Assembly (NCBI GenBank): GCA_024243835.1
Contig: JALPMN010000636.1
Span: 1 to 55,909, forward strand
Length of the DNA: 55,909 nt
Origin: Enteropsectra breve
Lineage: Eukaryota; Microsporidia
Direction: 5' to 3'
The notes beneath the pieces were generated by a model, which did no database searches, was not told the origin of the DNA, and saw only the letters and a program-made list of their open reading frames with translations. Of this stretch, positions 29,332 through 38,292 are shown piece by piece. Position numbers and translations under genes: made by a program. The first letter of the stretch is position 1. Each line of letters opens with the position of its first letter.

Positions 29332-30936
29332 TTATTTTTTATATATATTTTGAACAAACACTTTGATGATGGGATCAACGGCATCATAACGACTCTTGAG
29401 CTCAGGATGGTACTGAACACCCGCATAGAATCCATTTCTTTTGTATTTGAAAAGGACAAGACGGTCGTTGCTCGCCTTACCCATGAATTCAATGCCTGAT
29501 GCCTCCATGATGTTTCTGTACTCAGGCTTAAAGGCATATCTGTGCCTGAATCTTTGGACTGTGGAATCCTTTCCATGTATAAAAGCAGCCTCTCCGCGGT
29601 ACTTTACTATAAATGCCCCAAGAAGCGTCTTTTTTCCGGTGTTTGGGCACAGAACTCTCTTCATTTTTTGTATTATTGGGTTTGGGGTGTTTGGATCAAA
29701 TTCCTGTGAATTCGCCTCGGAAATACTCAAGACGTTTCTCGCAAACTCAATAAGTGCAATCTGAAAACCAAGACAAATTCCCAGGAAAGGAACGTTATTG
29801 ACCCTCGCATAGCGTGCCGCCTCTATCTTTCCAACAAGACCGCCAGTGCCGAATCCTCCTGGTATCAGAATTGCATCAACCTCTTCTAAGTTTGACCTGC
29901 AGTGTTCGTCTCCATTTCCAAGCCTTTCGGCATCAATATACATAATTTTTACAGGCTTGTCAACCTGCCTTCCCGCACTAATAAGTGCCTCTTCAACACT
30001 GCAGTAGGGGTTGTTTGATCTCTGCCCCTCACTGATAATGCCTATTACTACTGGCGGAGTAGTGCTTTCTCCACATACTTCGATACCCATCATGGCATCC
30101 CTGGCCTCATTTGCCAAATTGAGCACATTTTTAAGAATCGCGTACAAATTAATATCGCTCAGAATCTTACAGAAATCTGTAAACTCAAAATCTTTCTTGT
30201 CTAAAAGTGTTTCACGCACTGGAATGCCTTCATTTTGCAGGCATCTCACCATTTCAAACTGTGTGTAAGCCTGGCGCGCAATAAACTGATAGATATCGCA
30301 CTTAAAGTCCCGCTCCCAGATCTTGTCTACAATGCTCTGGGGCTTGGCCTCACGGTTGCGATCTTCATCAAAAAAGTTGAATACAAGCAGGTCCGAGCGC
30401 TCCACGATGCTCTCTGTGAACTTAGCAATTGCTCTGACAACAAACCCAAGGTCAGGATCTGAAACAATCTTTCCAATATCAATTATAAAAATATCAGGAG
30501 TAAATGTACTGAAGTTTTTTCCACTCACATATTCCACAGCTGGAGTTTCGATCAAGTTGATCAGATGTGAAATAAACGAGTTGTAGAAAGCCTCCCCAAG
30601 ATGGAGGGCACGGGTGTTGAAGGCACCATTCCGCTCAGTCTCAATAATAGAATCAATTATGTTTCCTATCGTCAGATAGTTATTCTTGGTCAGTGATAGA
30701 TTGCATGTGCGCTCACACACACCCAGATCGACACTCACCTCGGAGCCATCGTTTAGCACAAATACTTCACCTTCCTCATTGGGATCCATCATTCCAGTGT
30801 TGTAGTTGATATACGGATCTATCTTCAGAAAAGAGACTTTATATCCATTTTTCTGCAGAATATTTCCAAGCCCACAGGAAAAATTTTTTTTGTCCACAAA
30901 AGTTTTACTCTCGCCAGTTGTAATGATAAATTTCAT
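29332..30936 (-). CDS. CTP synthase, divergent synthetase domain
   Basis: A 534-residue CTP synthase, which makes CTP from UTP, ATP and glutamine. The C-terminal glutaminase domain is intact: IPGGFGTGG, GICLGFQ with nucleophile Cys388, and His510/Glu512 in YHPEL. The N-terminal synthetase domain is recognisable (KIDPYINYNTGMMDP, GEVFVLNDGSEVSVDLG), but hallmark motifs are changed: the P-loop GGVxSGLGKG is replaced by GESKTFVDKKNF, GGTVGDIE by GKIVSDPDL, and KTKPTQHS by EAKPQS. Whether it still makes CTP is therefore uncertain. The reading frame is intact and the ATG is directly preceded by CCCC with AAATTTTTA, so it is an expressed-looking gene, not a pseudogene. Confidence 0.9.
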   Translation of the reverse strand: MKFIITTGESKTFVDKKNFSCGLGNILQKNGYKVSFLKIDPYINYNTGMMDPNEEGEVFVLNDGSEVSVDLGVCERTCNLSLTKNNYLTIGNIIDSIIETERNGAFNTRALHLGEAFYNSFISHLINLIETPAVEYVSGKNFSTFTPDIFIIDIGKIVSDPDLGFVVRAIAKFTESIVERSDLLVFNFFDEDRNREAKPQSIVDKIWERDFKCDIYQFIARQAYTQFEMVRCLQNEGIPVRETLLDKKDFEFTDFCKILSDINLYAILKNVLNLANEARDAMMGIEVCGESTTPPVVIGIISEGQRSNNPYCSVEEALISAGRQVDKPVKIMYIDAERLGNGDEHCRSNLEEVDAILIPGGFGTGGLVGKIEAARYARVNNVPFLGICLGFQIALIEFARNVLSISEANSQEFDPNTPNPIIQKMKRVLCPNTGKKTLLGAFIVKYRGEAAFIHGKDSTVQRFRHRYAFKPEYRNIMEASGIEFMGKASNDRLVLFKYKRNGFYAGVQYHPELKSRYDAVDPIIKVFVQNIYKK

Positions 30937-31267
30937 GGGGTAAAAATTTGGTGTTTTAAAATTTTATCAGATTGTAAACAAGGCATAATGAGGATTGAGA
31001 GACAGATATTTTTGCACAGTCAACTGACACAGCGGGATAAAAGGCCTGAAAAGCAGTCAACTAACAATACAATGGTTTATACAGAGAGAAAAATTAGAGC
31101 GCCCATGATTTAGGTTTTTAGATAAGCCTTTGCAAAAAACATCTTTAGTGTATCAGAAGTAATAGTTTTTAATTAAAATAAATATTCACAGATGCAGTAA
31201 CGAAATAAACATTTACTTGTAGACACCCATTGTTTTTGATTGAATGCTTCCAGTTTTATGAGATTCA
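30937..31267. other. Intergenic, nothing supported
   Basis: About 330 bp between two minus-strand genes. ACAGAGAG at 31081 briefly resembles U6 snRNA but was rejected. Confidence 0.5.
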
Positions 31268-32854
31268 TTATTTTTGTATAGTGGCTAGAATAGCAGCCAT
31301 TTTATCATGCTCTTCAACAGTCAGATATTTTGCGCCGTTTACCGGGGAAGCGCCTTTTAACAGATCCAAAAATTCATTTAATTTGTAGAAGCCTCTTGTT
31401 TCTTCCACATTCTTCTCATATAGCCCCTGAGAAATCGCATACTCGAGAAGCTCAATTAGAGCCGCTAAAGAGACAGCATCCCAGGCAGAGAATACAAAAA
31501 CTTGGCCAAGAATTGTGCTGTAAAATGCATCGAAGAAAGCTACTTTTAAAAGATGAGAGTCATGGTGATGCGTTATCATCTGCACACATACACCAAACTC
31601 GTGCACAACTCCCGCCAGGTAAGCCTTGTTTGAAATAAGTGTTGCATGCAAGTCTAAATTGATTCGTGAACATGCATGGGCTATTTTAGCCCGTATATCC
31701 TCCATTCTCGTTGCCAAATCGCCGCAATACTCTCGGGCATATGACGACTCAATAAAATCTCGCATTTCAGCAAGCTGCACGAACAGCGCCTTTACATTTT
31801 TACATTCATTGCATTTAAAATACTTCTCAGAGCATCCCCTTGCTATTTTTTTGGCCTTTTCCTGTCTTAGAGACAAAGATTCTCCGCACCGCTGAAGACA
31901 GTTCTTTAATATCGTGTAACTCATAGAAAACACACCGGACCCAATAATATCTGAATCAAAATTCATGCTCGCTAAGAGAGTTTCTCTGTTTTTACTAATT
32001 TCGATTAGTTTTTTCATTACAACATCCAAAATCCACTCGTCTGGATTCGCAACGCTTGAGGATGTGCCGGCTAAAGAGTTTATACATTCCTTAACTATGC
32101 ACATTCCATAGTCGGTCTCAGTAATGACTTTTGACAGAGCGTACTTGCTGCACTCATAGAACAGGCACGCAATTTGACCTTCTTTGGTTTGGGCAGACAG
32201 TGGGACATAAGCTTGCCTTGTATTTATTTGAGTTTCCACAGTATCTGCATACTCCGCATCTAAAACAACTGCGATATGATCCTCGTTTTCATACAGGGTG
32301 ATCTGGTTCAGCAAAATATCACCAAGCTCTGCAATGATGCGTTCTTTATATTCTTGCTGGATGATATGGGATGCTTTTACTTCCTGCAGTGCCGTCTCAA
32401 CTTCCTTTTTTATTTTTACTAATTTTACGTGTTGTGTAGAGAACTTTTTGGAGAAGAGCTGCTCTGCAGTTTGTTTAACAATTGAAAATGATGTCATGGT
32501 CTGGTTCATGTACTCTCTGGCAATCCCTTCCATAGCTGCATCATCCAATTGGTTTGCGACAGAAACAAACTCTCGTGCGCTTTTAAATACACAAGCATCT
32601 AAGCCGTGCTTCTTAATCTCATCGCTTTTTAATGCAAGTTTTTGCTGTGCAAGTTCAAGCATCTTTTCCAAGTCTTGGCGAGACGATTCATCGACTGCAG
32701 TTTTCAGCTGTTCGATTTCAGCCGCCAAAGAGGAGATATTTGTTTTGGCGTCTTTATATTCAAGGTATAGTGCTTCGAGACCTTTAAGCTTGTCATAATT
32801 CTCATTAAGTAATTTTAGCTTTGCATCGTTTGTCATCCTTGGGGACAGAGACAT
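31268..32854 (-). CDS. Hypothetical coiled-coil/helical protein
   Basis: A 528-residue protein I do not recognise. Residues about 10-80 form a coiled coil (LKGLEALYLEYKDAKTNI..., DLEKMLELAQQKLALK). The remainder is predicted all-helical with cysteine pairs (YFKCNECKNV near residue 345). N-terminal coiled coil followed by helical bundles recalls vesicle-tethering subunits of the exocyst/CATCHR class, but that is only an architectural resemblance. GCCCTAAAATTTTCGC upstream of the ATG supports it as a real, expressed gene. Confidence 0.75.
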   Translation of the reverse strand: MSLSPRMTNDAKLKLLNENYDKLKGLEALYLEYKDAKTNISSLAAEIEQLKTAVDESSRQDLEKMLELAQQKLALKSDEIKKHGLDACVFKSAREFVSVANQLDDAAMEGIAREYMNQTMTSFSIVKQTAEQLFSKKFSTQHVKLVKIKKEVETALQEVKASHIIQQEYKERIIAELGDILLNQITLYENEDHIAVVLDAEYADTVETQINTRQAYVPLSAQTKEGQIACLFYECSKYALSKVITETDYGMCIVKECINSLAGTSSSVANPDEWILDVVMKKLIEISKNRETLLASMNFDSDIIGSGVFSMSYTILKNCLQRCGESLSLRQEKAKKIARGCSEKYFKCNECKNVKALFVQLAEMRDFIESSYAREYCGDLATRMEDIRAKIAHACSRINLDLHATLISNKAYLAGVVHEFGVCVQMITHHHDSHLLKVAFFDAFYSTILGQVFVFSAWDAVSLAALIELLEYAISQGLYEKNVEETRGFYKLNEFLDLLKGASPVNGAKYLTVEEHDKMAAILATIQK

Positions 32855-33190
32855 AAAGCGAAAATTTTAGGGCTAGTGAAAAATAATCTCTGCCATGCGT
32901 GCCTGTTGCAAACAGGCAGTATTTTTGATGATTAAAACTATTCCACAGTCTATTTTTTTGAGTCTATAGCCACTTTATATAGATATAAGCCATGCACATT
33001 AGCAATACACAAAGAACATATATTCCCGTACGATATCCATCGAGAGCGGCCAGCATGCAAATAGAAATAGCGCAGTTGTAATTTATTTTTCTGGAACAAG
33101 CGCTCCACTCGTAATTTATTATTTTCAAGCATGCGTGGTGAAATCAAAAATTGTCGTAAAGAGACTCAACTGTATTAATCACGCGAACTA
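32855..33190. other. Intergenic, nothing supported
   Basis: About 340 bp between the hypothetical gene and the pogo-like element. CCC at 32870-32872 (minus strand) is the start signal of the preceding gene. Confidence 0.5.
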
Positions 33191-33454
33191 CCCTAAAATC
33201 GCGCAGATAAGCCGCGGGTTATCTGGCATAAAAGTGATTTTTATTCATAAAAATGTGACGGTGCGGTTTATCTGTGCGATTTGAAGAAAAGAAAATAAAT
33301 AAATGATTTTATTCAAAACCTTTGTCGGACCCTCGGGGATATCGAGCGGGCGAACTAAAAGAAGAAGAATACTTTGTAAAACCCATATTTATTTAAATAT
33401 TTTTCTTATTTATATTTTATAAGTTGATTGCTGATTGTTCTTAATTTATTAGTA

Positions 33455-33484
33455 TGATATCATAGTTTTAAAACTATGATATCA
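33455..33484. repeat. 30-bp perfect palindrome
   Basis: TGATATCATAGTTTT is followed directly by its exact complement, with no loop. It lies within the decayed pogo-like element and would extrude as a cruciform. Confidence 0.8.
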
Positions 33485-33645
33485 ATAAGAGATTATGGCT
33501 GTAGAGTTGCAGAGACATCATTAGAAGATGTCTTGACAGCAGAGGTATCGCTGTTTACGACAACCTTCATCAAAAATAGTAGCATTCGAACTATTTTCGA
33601 ATTCTTGATTTAAATGGTCATTATTAACTTGATTAGGCTCACTAT

Positions 33646-33756
33646 TTACTGCAAGAATATTCGCTTTCCTAACCCATTTTGAATACATTCAATGGTTACT
33701 TCATCCCAAGCTTCTTTAACCCATCTTATGATTTGGCCATAAGAGGCCCTTTTCAT
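33646..33756 (-). pseudogene. Pogo transposase C-terminal fragment
   Basis: A 36-codon open stretch reading ...IIRWVKEAWDEVTIECIQNG, matching the end of pogo/Tigger DDE transposases (AW-x-V-xx-xTI-xN-C/G). It is in a different frame from the N-terminal fragment. The DDE catalytic core is absent. Confidence 0.7.
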
Positions 33757-33775
33757 AGCACCTCAGCATTTAAAT

Positions 33776-33937
33776 TCATGGTCGTCCTCCATCATCCATA
33801 TCCTCCATTTTCACGTAGTTTACTTTTGAATGATCTACTTCATATAAAGACCCAGCAGCTCTATTGCTATTTAACTCAGCATATCTTACTATTTCAAGCT
33901 TTTTGTAAGCTGGATACGTCCTTCGTATTCCCGCCAT
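33776..33937 (-). pseudogene. Pogo transposase N-terminal fragment
   Basis: A 53-codon piece beginning with an ATG. It reads IRRTYPAYKKLEIVRYAELN, then NRAAGSLYEVDHSKV, the helix-turn-helix DNA-binding start of pogo/Tigger transposases (RRSYTxxFKLxVVxYAExxGNRAAxRxFxV). It runs into a stop codon. Confidence 0.72.
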
Positions 33938-34096
33938 ATAGATTAAAAAACTTTTACAGATAAGCCGCGGTTAATCTGTAAAAAAAGTATTTTTTCAAAA
34001 AAAATTTTCGTTGCGGCTTATCTGCGAGTGCGGGCTATCTGCACGATTTTAGGGTAATGAAAAGCTATGATCTCTGAATATAAATTTTTCGTCAGA

Positions 34097-34133
34097 AAAT
34101 TTTTCGCTGGCATTTATATTTTAGAGACGCCCC
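34097..34133 (+). promoter_or_regulatory. AAATTTTT ... CCCC start signal of the transporter gene
   Basis: AAATTTTTCGC at about 34097 and GACGCCCC ending at 34133 lie just before the ATG at 34140. The signal sits 41 bp beyond the end of the pogo-like element, so the insertion abuts this promoter. Confidence 0.5.
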
Positions 34134-34139
34134 TTTACT

Positions 34140-35294
34140 ATGCCGACAAGCGAGTTTTACGGCATTTATTTCAACATGCTGAAGGCATGTGTGGGCTCTG
34201 GCATCTTAGAGTTTCCTTTTCTGCTGAATAAATACGGGGTGCTGCTTACCAGCTGCTATACGTTTTTGTCTGCGGCAGCGGCAACCGCTGGGATATACAT
34301 CTACATTGATTTGAACGATAAGTATGGGAAAAACAATAGTATGGCCAGTCTTTCGAGGCATATTGTCCGTGGAATGGAAACTTTCGTTAGTTTTGTCCTA
34401 TCCACCAAGTGCTATGTCACTGCGATTATGTATATCGTTCTTATCAACTCGAATTTAAAGATCTTATTAAACGAAGATATTGGAGATGGAGAACGAAACA
34501 GAAGTCGGCTCTTTTATAGAATAGTTGCCAACATAGTTGCTTTCTTGGCAACACAGTTTTTTATAACAAAGACAAATATCAACTCACTCAAAAGAATTTC
34601 ATTTATCGGAATTGTCATGGTACTGGTTCTCTTTATCGGTGCAGCATTTTGCAGCGATAAGAGGGATGGCGAGGTGAAAATGCTTGCTGGGCGGTATAAT
34701 CTCATTGACAACATAGGCACCTTTATATTCGGGTTCAATTGCCACCACACGATTTTTTCAGTGCAGAATGCATCAGCTGTATCAAAAACGAAACTTAAAA
34801 AATACATGGCTGCTGTATTCTCATCAGCATTTGTGATATACATTTGTTTCGCCCTATTAAACTGTGTTTTCCTCAAAAGCCCGCTGCAGAATATATTTGA
34901 GTCTTGGAAGGATTCGAGTGTAAAGCACGCAACTCTGCTCATTTACAGCATGGGGCTAGTTGTAAACACCATCTTACAGCTCCATCCGGTTGTCGACCAT
35001 CTTTCGGATCTACTTCCAGCGTATAAATATTCAAGACAAGGCGTAGGCGCGATTCTTCTGGTCTCAGCATTCACTATCGTATGGTTGTGGAAACTTCCAT
35101 TCGAGAAAATTTCATTGTGGATTGGCCTAATCTTTTCGAACCTTATATGCTTTGGATTCCCCTTTTTATATAGAATGGCAGATAAGTCGAGCATATCTTT
35201 TACCCAAAAAGCCGCAGCCTCTTTACTTCCTATATTTTCCATCCTGTGCTGTTTAAGGATAGTATCAGTTCTGGGCTCTTGGTCTAAAAAATAG
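34140..35294 (+). CDS. Amino-acid transporter (AAAP/Avt family)
   Basis: A 384-residue protein with about ten or eleven hydrophobic helices. The first helix has MLKACVGSGILEFPFLLNKYG, the AAAP family hallmark (G-xG-xL-xxP-xA). The mid-protein GTFIFGFNCHHTIFSVQNA parallels the family's FVFSFTCQHNIFPIYNE. This places it with Avt-type vacuolar/neutral amino-acid transporters (SLC32/36/38 relatives). In a parasite lacking amino-acid synthesis it may supply host amino acids; that is inference. Substrate and membrane cannot be read from the sequence. Length matches minimal family members. Confidence 0.88.
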   Translation: MPTSEFYGIYFNMLKACVGSGILEFPFLLNKYGVLLTSCYTFLSAAAATAGIYIYIDLNDKYGKNNSMASLSRHIVRGMETFVSFVLSTKCYVTAIMYIVLINSNLKILLNEDIGDGERNRSRLFYRIVANIVAFLATQFFITKTNINSLKRISFIGIVMVLVLFIGAAFCSDKRDGEVKMLAGRYNLIDNIGTFIFGFNCHHTIFSVQNASAVSKTKLKKYMAAVFSSAFVIYICFALLNCVFLKSPLQNIFESWKDSSVKHATLLIYSMGLVVNTILQLHPVVDHLSDLLPAYKYSRQGVGAILLVSAFTIVWLWKLPFEKISLWIGLIFSNLICFGFPFLYRMADKSSISFTQKAAASLLPIFSILCCLRIVSVLGSWSKK

Positions 35295-35637
35295 AAAGGT
35301 GGAGTAAATAAATAGAAGATTTGTTACTTGAAATAGTTTTATTGCCCAATATACTGCTTAGTATTATAAAATAAAATTTATTCAATCTAAAAAGCATCCA
35401 TTCAAAAATAAAAGGGGTTGTTGCACAATTCATACTTAAATGGACAACACTACTTTCATGTGTTTCGAATGATGTCACCACCCACTGAAAATCTAGAGTT
35501 AATTTGGGCTTGAAGGCGTACTTTTAGGCAAAAATAGCACACAAAATGCAAGTGTATGAGCCATCCCATTTTGCATATGGCCAAGAATAAGATTAGCATG
35601 TGATTCTCGCGGTGTTTAAAAAATTCCCCTTCGTATT
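35295..35637. other. Intergenic, nothing supported
   Basis: About 340 bp between the transporter stop codon and the MRP RNA start signal. The minus-strand open frame at 35284-35481 shows no family signal. Confidence 0.5.
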
Positions 35638-35660
35638 AAAAATTTTGCAAAAATTGCCCT
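35638..35660 (+). promoter_or_regulatory. Start signal of the MRP RNA gene
   Basis: AAAAATTTTGCAAAAA followed by TTGCCCT, almost the same as the signal before eL27 (48712-48737). The folded RNA begins at the very next base, 35661. Confidence 0.65.
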
Positions 35661-35816
35661 GTTGGGCAGAAGAACAGCATTGGAAATTTTTTTCCAAGGA
35701 AAGTCCTCGGCACTAACTGAAAAGTAAGCTTAGATGCTTCTCTACGCCTGAAACTAGATTTATGCTGTTGGGTATCGATCTACCAAACTTAATGAGGCTT
35801 ACTCTCTGTACCCAAC
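35661..35816 (+). ncRNA. RNase MRP RNA (RNase P/MRP family)
   Basis: A 156-nt segment that folds as an RNase P/MRP RNA. P1: GUUGGG-CAGA (35661-35670) with UCUG-UA-CCCAAC (35805-35816). P2: AACAGCAU (35673-35680) with AUGCUGUU (35762-35769). P3: UGGAAA/UUUCCA hairpin (35681-35696). CR-I: GGAAAGUCCUCGG (35698-35710). CR-V: UGAGGCUUACUCUC from 35793. P4 pairs 35702-35709 with 35793-35799 and leaves U704 bulged, the universal hallmark. CR-I and CR-V resemble human MRP (GGAAAGUCCCCGG; GGGCUCAUUCUC) more than RNase P, and a GARAR-type GAAAA (35719-35723) follows CR-I. Role: cleavage of pre-rRNA in the nucleolus. The RNA is very short; a TTTT at 35819-35822 could terminate Pol III. Confidence 0.78.
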
Positions 35817-36945
35817 CATTTTATTATCAGCTTTACTTTTTTATTGTGTATAATTCAAAAAAATAAAAAGTAGTGTGGCTACTTGCTTTTGTTATTTTAA
35901 TAATTCATAGCCAGCAGGCAAAAATGTGATTTGAGGGATTTTGTTTTTCTAGATGTCTTCTCAGCCTAAGAATTTTGTCTTAAAAACTAAATGCAACCCT
36001 TTGGTATGGCTCTCGCCAGTTTAAAACAAGCTAGTGCGCTCACACGCTTGTTTTTTAAAAACTTCTAAAGTAAATTTAGAAAAGCCTCTGATTTAGTGAT
36101 AGTTCTTATTTTAGAATTTCAAAACTCCACAGTAATTTAGCGGAAGTTTAATAGAATTACGTAAGCTCAAGGCGGTCATATAACATTTTTTTACAGAAGA
36201 TAGCACAAATGCGAGTTCGGGCAGCACAAAGAAATGCATGGCTTAGTATAAATGCAACTAGGTTTAGCGAAAGTGCAAAAACACTAAGATTGCATATTTA
36301 TAAACGCGCCATTTAAAATTTGTTCTCCTTATTTTAAATACGAGATTCTAATTTGCCCTTGTTTTGATGATGATCTGCTAGAAGATGGGATGCTGGTATC
36401 ATCTAATGATGGCTAACTTTCACGCAAATATTCAGGGTATCTTGCAGCAGTCTATCCATCAAACATACACTGTCTTAGAAAGGCTCGCCCTTGTACAGTG
36501 GTACTAGCATCTGAAAAACCATTTATAAGAAGTTTTTGTTCTATTTTATGTAAAAATTTTTAAAAAAGTCACTAAGGGAACTGCATAGAAGGGCGGTCTT
36601 AAGTTTCTACTGTGTTTCGTCTTAACGAAACATCACGTTTATAAGAACAATCTTAGAGTCTTTTCTTTCGCCAAAATTCATTTTTCAACAGTTCTTCAGG
36701 CATTCACGAAGTAAACACAATGTAATGTCATTCGGTGTTCAGTGATAGCGTGATATAGTTTCCCTTGGTACTGCAGAAAACATGCTAAGTATAAAAGCAA
36801 TCGTTAGTGCTAAATGAATTTTATTTAAAAATGGAACGTGTAGTCGCTATGAAACGCATAGTCTTTGTTGAAATCCAACAAACTGCTTACCACATCAAAT
36901 ACTTAAAGAACATTTAAAATATTAATTTATTTTTTTGCTGGTTGA
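35817..36945. other. Intergenic with a weak RNA candidate
   Basis: About 1.1 kb with no supported ORF. It includes the box C/D-like candidate at 36357-36518. Confidence 0.5.
36357..36518 (+). ncRNA. Box C/D-like RNA candidate (weak)
   Basis: After a TTTGCCCTT string there is GTTTTGATGATGA, with a box C-like TGATGA. About 150 bases later comes CTGAAAAAC, with a box D-like CTGA and a tail complementary to GTTTT. The order stem-C-D-stem fits a C/D RNA, but the length is large and no guide region can be shown. Confidence 0.22.
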
Positions 36946-38292
36946 TTAGCTATTAGCTGCACCAAGAATCTCTTGTGCTGCCATATAATTAATATCGCTT
37001 TCTGGCGTGCCTAATTTATTTTCATGAAGTATTGGTGAGCCAGGTGTCTGTAATTCGCCCTTGGCTGTTGCTGCGGAAGAATCGTCATCAATCAGATCTT
37101 TTATAATTTCGTGTTTTGTTGGCAGCGAAGTTGATTGCCCCTTGCTGCTATTTGCTGGCAGAGTGCTTTTCATATCAGCCGAGTTCTTTGCTGCGGCTAC
37201 TCCATTTGTGATGTTCACTAATGTGTCGTGCAGAATGTCAAGCGTTTCTTTGTCATGTTTCCCGAATTCATCTGATGGAGTCTCATTTCCAGTTGTCAGC
37301 ATCTGGTCGTTAATCTCATTATTAAGATCAATAGCTGAAGCCCTGTTGTTTGTATGCATGCTTTCAATCGCACTTTTTTGAATGCTGGATGAATTACCCG
37401 ACGAATCTTTATTTGGCCTTACCATTTTCATATTGATCAATGGAACATGTGGGATATTATTCCTGGTATTTTCCATTTCCTCAGAAGAAGAATCTGATGA
37501 CTCCTCAGGCTTTACATTCGTTCCATGGCGTTTAGAGGCCATATACTCACTCGTGGGCATCTTATTACCGTAGTTCTCAGCACCACTGGAGAAGCGTGAT
37601 TTTTTATTATGTTCTTGGATATGATTGAAAATACCATGTGCACCTGTGCCAGAGTTTTGCATTCCCAGTTTCTTCGGCGAATACGAAACTGAAAGAGTTT
37701 CAGGGATTTTTGAAACATTTAAATTCTCGCTGTGCGGCTGGCCTGCTTCGTCAGTATCAAAGCTTGCTTTATTTGGTATTTCTGATGCGAAAATACGATA
37801 CTTTGCGCCATCTGTTGGCGCTTTCCTGCGTTCTAGAGGCATTGTGCTGTTTGCGTAGTATCCATTTTCTTGCATACTGTTGCCTGAAAGATGTCTTCCA
37901 GTCAAATCACTGTAGTCTAGTTTTATTTTAGCAGGAGACACATCCGCATTACCGAGACTTGCGCCATCCGGGGCAATCACTGTTACTGGCTTGTTACTAT
38001 GGATCTGGCTATTTTTGAGATCAGTCTTTAAATTTTTTATTTCTGCCGACAGATCTTCAACTACTTTCGTAAGTGTCTCTAATTTCTTGTCTTCCGTGCT
38101 ATGCTTTTCGGATGTGATCTCTTTGGTTGGCTTAAAGGAGAGTATCTTCATGAAGCTAAACTCTGGCCTTGACTCCTTGAGTAAATTCTTATTTTTTAAC
38201 CTGTTCTTGAAAAACCTCTTATCGACCAGCAAAAGCCCCGCCGTTATTACTCCGAAGCAGGTGATCAGTGCAAGTTTGGAGGAATTCTTCAT
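36946..38292 (-). CDS. Hypothetical signal-anchored, disordered protein
   Basis: A 448-residue protein I do not recognise. One hydrophobic segment at residues about 7-23 (LALITCFGVITAGLLLV) follows a basic start and would act as a signal anchor. A short coiled coil follows (EDKKLETLTKVVEDLSAEIK). The remaining 330 residues are rich in Ser, Asn, Asp, Glu and Lys, including a phosphorylation-prone run (EESSDSSSEE), and look disordered. It could be a cell-surface, ER or spore-wall-associated protein; there is no family evidence. The reading frame is clean and long, so it is likely real. Confidence 0.7.
   Translation of the reverse strand: MKNSSKLALITCFGVITAGLLLVDKRFFKNRLKNKNLLKESRPEFSFMKILSFKPTKEITSEKHSTEDKKLETLTKVVEDLSAEIKNLKTDLKNSQIHSNKPVTVIAPDGASLGNADVSPAKIKLDYSDLTGRHLSGNSMQENGYYANSTMPLERRKAPTDGAKYRIFASEIPNKASFDTDEAGQPHSENLNVSKIPETLSVSYSPKKLGMQNSGTGAHGIFNHIQEHNKKSRFSSGAENYGNKMPTSEYMASKRHGTNVKPEESSDSSSEEMENTRNNIPHVPLINMKMVRPNKDSSGNSSSIQKSAIESMHTNNRASAIDLNNEINDQMLTTGNETPSDEFGKHDKETLDILHDTLVNITNGVAAAKNSADMKSTLPANSSKGQSTSLPTKHEIIKDLIDDDSSAATAKGELQTPGSPILHENKLGTPESDINYMAAQEILGAANS

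Larger units (their letters stand above)
33191..34054 (-). mobile_element. Degenerate pogo-like DNA transposon
   Basis: An 864-bp element flanked by TA (33189-33190 and 34055-34056). Terminal inverted repeats begin CCCTAAAATCG(C/T)GCAGATA at the left and end with the complement at the right. Each end also contains further GATAAGCCGC-type subterminal inverted copies. Inside, on the minus strand, are two separated pieces of a pogo-family transposase: an N-terminal helix-turn-helix piece (33776-33937) and a C-terminal piece (33646-33756). The catalytic DDE core between them is missing, so this is an internally deleted, non-autonomous copy. A 30-bp palindrome sits at 33455-33484. Confidence 0.85.

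Noticed and set aside
31081..31100. U6 snRNA-like ACAGAGA followed by TTAGAGC
   Set aside because: The AGC triad context and internal stem-loop of U6 do not follow, and no matching flanks are present.
35725..35800. Alternative pairing AGTAAGC (about 35723) with GCTTACT (about 35797) in the MRP region
   Set aside because: It competes with P4 and would destroy the bulged-U helix and the CR-I/CR-V match, which fit the RNase P/MRP family much better.
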